A stretch of DNA of 20,491 nt from positions 48,918 through 69,408 of the forward strand of contig VHZZ01002642.1 of NCBI GenBank assembly GCA_009801015.1, in the 5' to 3' direction. The position numbers and the translations under genes were made by a program. The stretch's first letter is position 1; the number at the start of each line of letters is the position of its first letter. Positions 20,147 through 20,491 of this stretch are shown piece after piece. Below the pieces are notes generated by a model. The model saw nothing but the letters and a program-made list of their open reading frames with translations, was not told the origin of the DNA and did no database searches. Source of the stretch: Silene noctiflora (taxonomy: Eukaryota > Streptophyta > Magnoliopsida > Caryophyllales > Caryophyllaceae).

Positions 20147-20300
20147 TTGGGGAAAATCGATTTGGGAATTGATAAAAATTAGGGTTTATTGAAATTGAAA
20201 TTTGGTTGGTGATTAGAACATTGTGGATAAGGAAAAAATGGGATTTTGTGAAGTCTTAAAAAATTCTAAAGCCCTTCATAAACCCTTTTGTTGGTTTATA
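20147..20300 (-). promoter_or_regulatory. LON1: Lon 5' UTR and proximal promoter
   Basis: A telo-box, AAACCCTAA on the minus strand, lies at 20187-20179, about 35 nt upstream of the start codon. This element is common in plant genes for translation and organelle functions. A second AAACCCTT word occurs on the plus strand near 20280. TATAAA at 20300-20295 (minus strand) is a possible TATA box, placing the cap site around 20265-20270. All are pattern matches only. Confidence 0.35.
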
Positions 20301-20491
20301 CTGGAAGTAACATCTTATGTTCTTGTGTGTCAATTTCCATTACGGTCACCGACTCACCATTCATCTAAAGCATTTTTTGAGAAGGACACTATACATCTTT
20401 AGACCATCCCCAAGCAAAGGTCGCGCTAATTAGGTCGCGACCCGGTTTTACTCTTAATCCCAATTTATTTATCTTGACCTACTTTCACCCT
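20301..20491. other. Upstream flank of the Lon gene
   Basis: Ends the window. GGTCGCGCTAATTAGGTCGCGACC near 20419-20442 contains a short GTCGCG/CGCGAC inverted repeat. ACCATCCCCAAGCAAAGG next to it resembles the start of some plant MITEs, but the other end is not visible. Confidence 0.3.

Overview
This window is nuclear DNA from a flowering plant, most likely a eudicot. It holds one large, many-exon gene with AT-rich GT-AG introns, a decayed plant-type LINE, an LTR-type fragment, a CACTA-type terminus and several Stowaway-type MITEs. The GCGACGG-type repeats and the sequence flavour of the LTR piece and MITEs would suit Caryophyllales (beet, spinach, quinoa relatives), but this is only an impression. 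Two undetermined bases (N at 410 and 423) point to a draft assembly.

Layout, left to right. 1-263: right end of a CACTA-like DNA transposon with subterminal repeats, entering from outside the window. 264-1149: LTR-like sequence, minus strand. 1150-about 6620: LINE retrotransposon, minus strand, with its 5' UTR, ORF1 (DUF4283 plus CCHC knuckle) and ORF2 (endonuclease plus reverse transcriptase). It carries stops and frameshifts and is cut off at 1150, inside the RT region, by the LTR-like piece. About 6965-7490: a compact intronless SUMO-like gene (minus strand) with a TATA box and an AATAAA signal. It encodes a ubiquitin-fold protein that ends exactly at Gly-Gly. 7533-9500: intergenic DNA with a foldback MITE, two Stowaway-like elements and a tiny poly(A) insertion flanked by a 17-bp duplication. 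9502-20146: a complete 20-exon gene (minus strand) for the mitochondrial Lon protease, 958 residues, AAA+ ATPase with a Ser858/Lys901 dyad. 20147-20491: its 5' UTR and proximal promoter.

The Lon model was built by hand. Every exon joins in phase, every acceptor is AG, and every donor is GT except intron 5, which has GC. The introns host a Stowaway hairpin (intron 15), a roughly 1.1-kb TIR element with another Stowaway nested inside it (intron 9), and a 134-bp tandem duplication (intron 2).

I see no operon-like or defence-like system. The two genes lie on the same strand about 2 kb apart and both concern protein fate (mitochondrial proteolysis and SUMO-type modification), but nothing in the sequence links them. 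The most unusual item is the SUMO-like gene: already mature at its C terminus, intronless, and carrying a possible sumoylation motif in its N-terminal tail.
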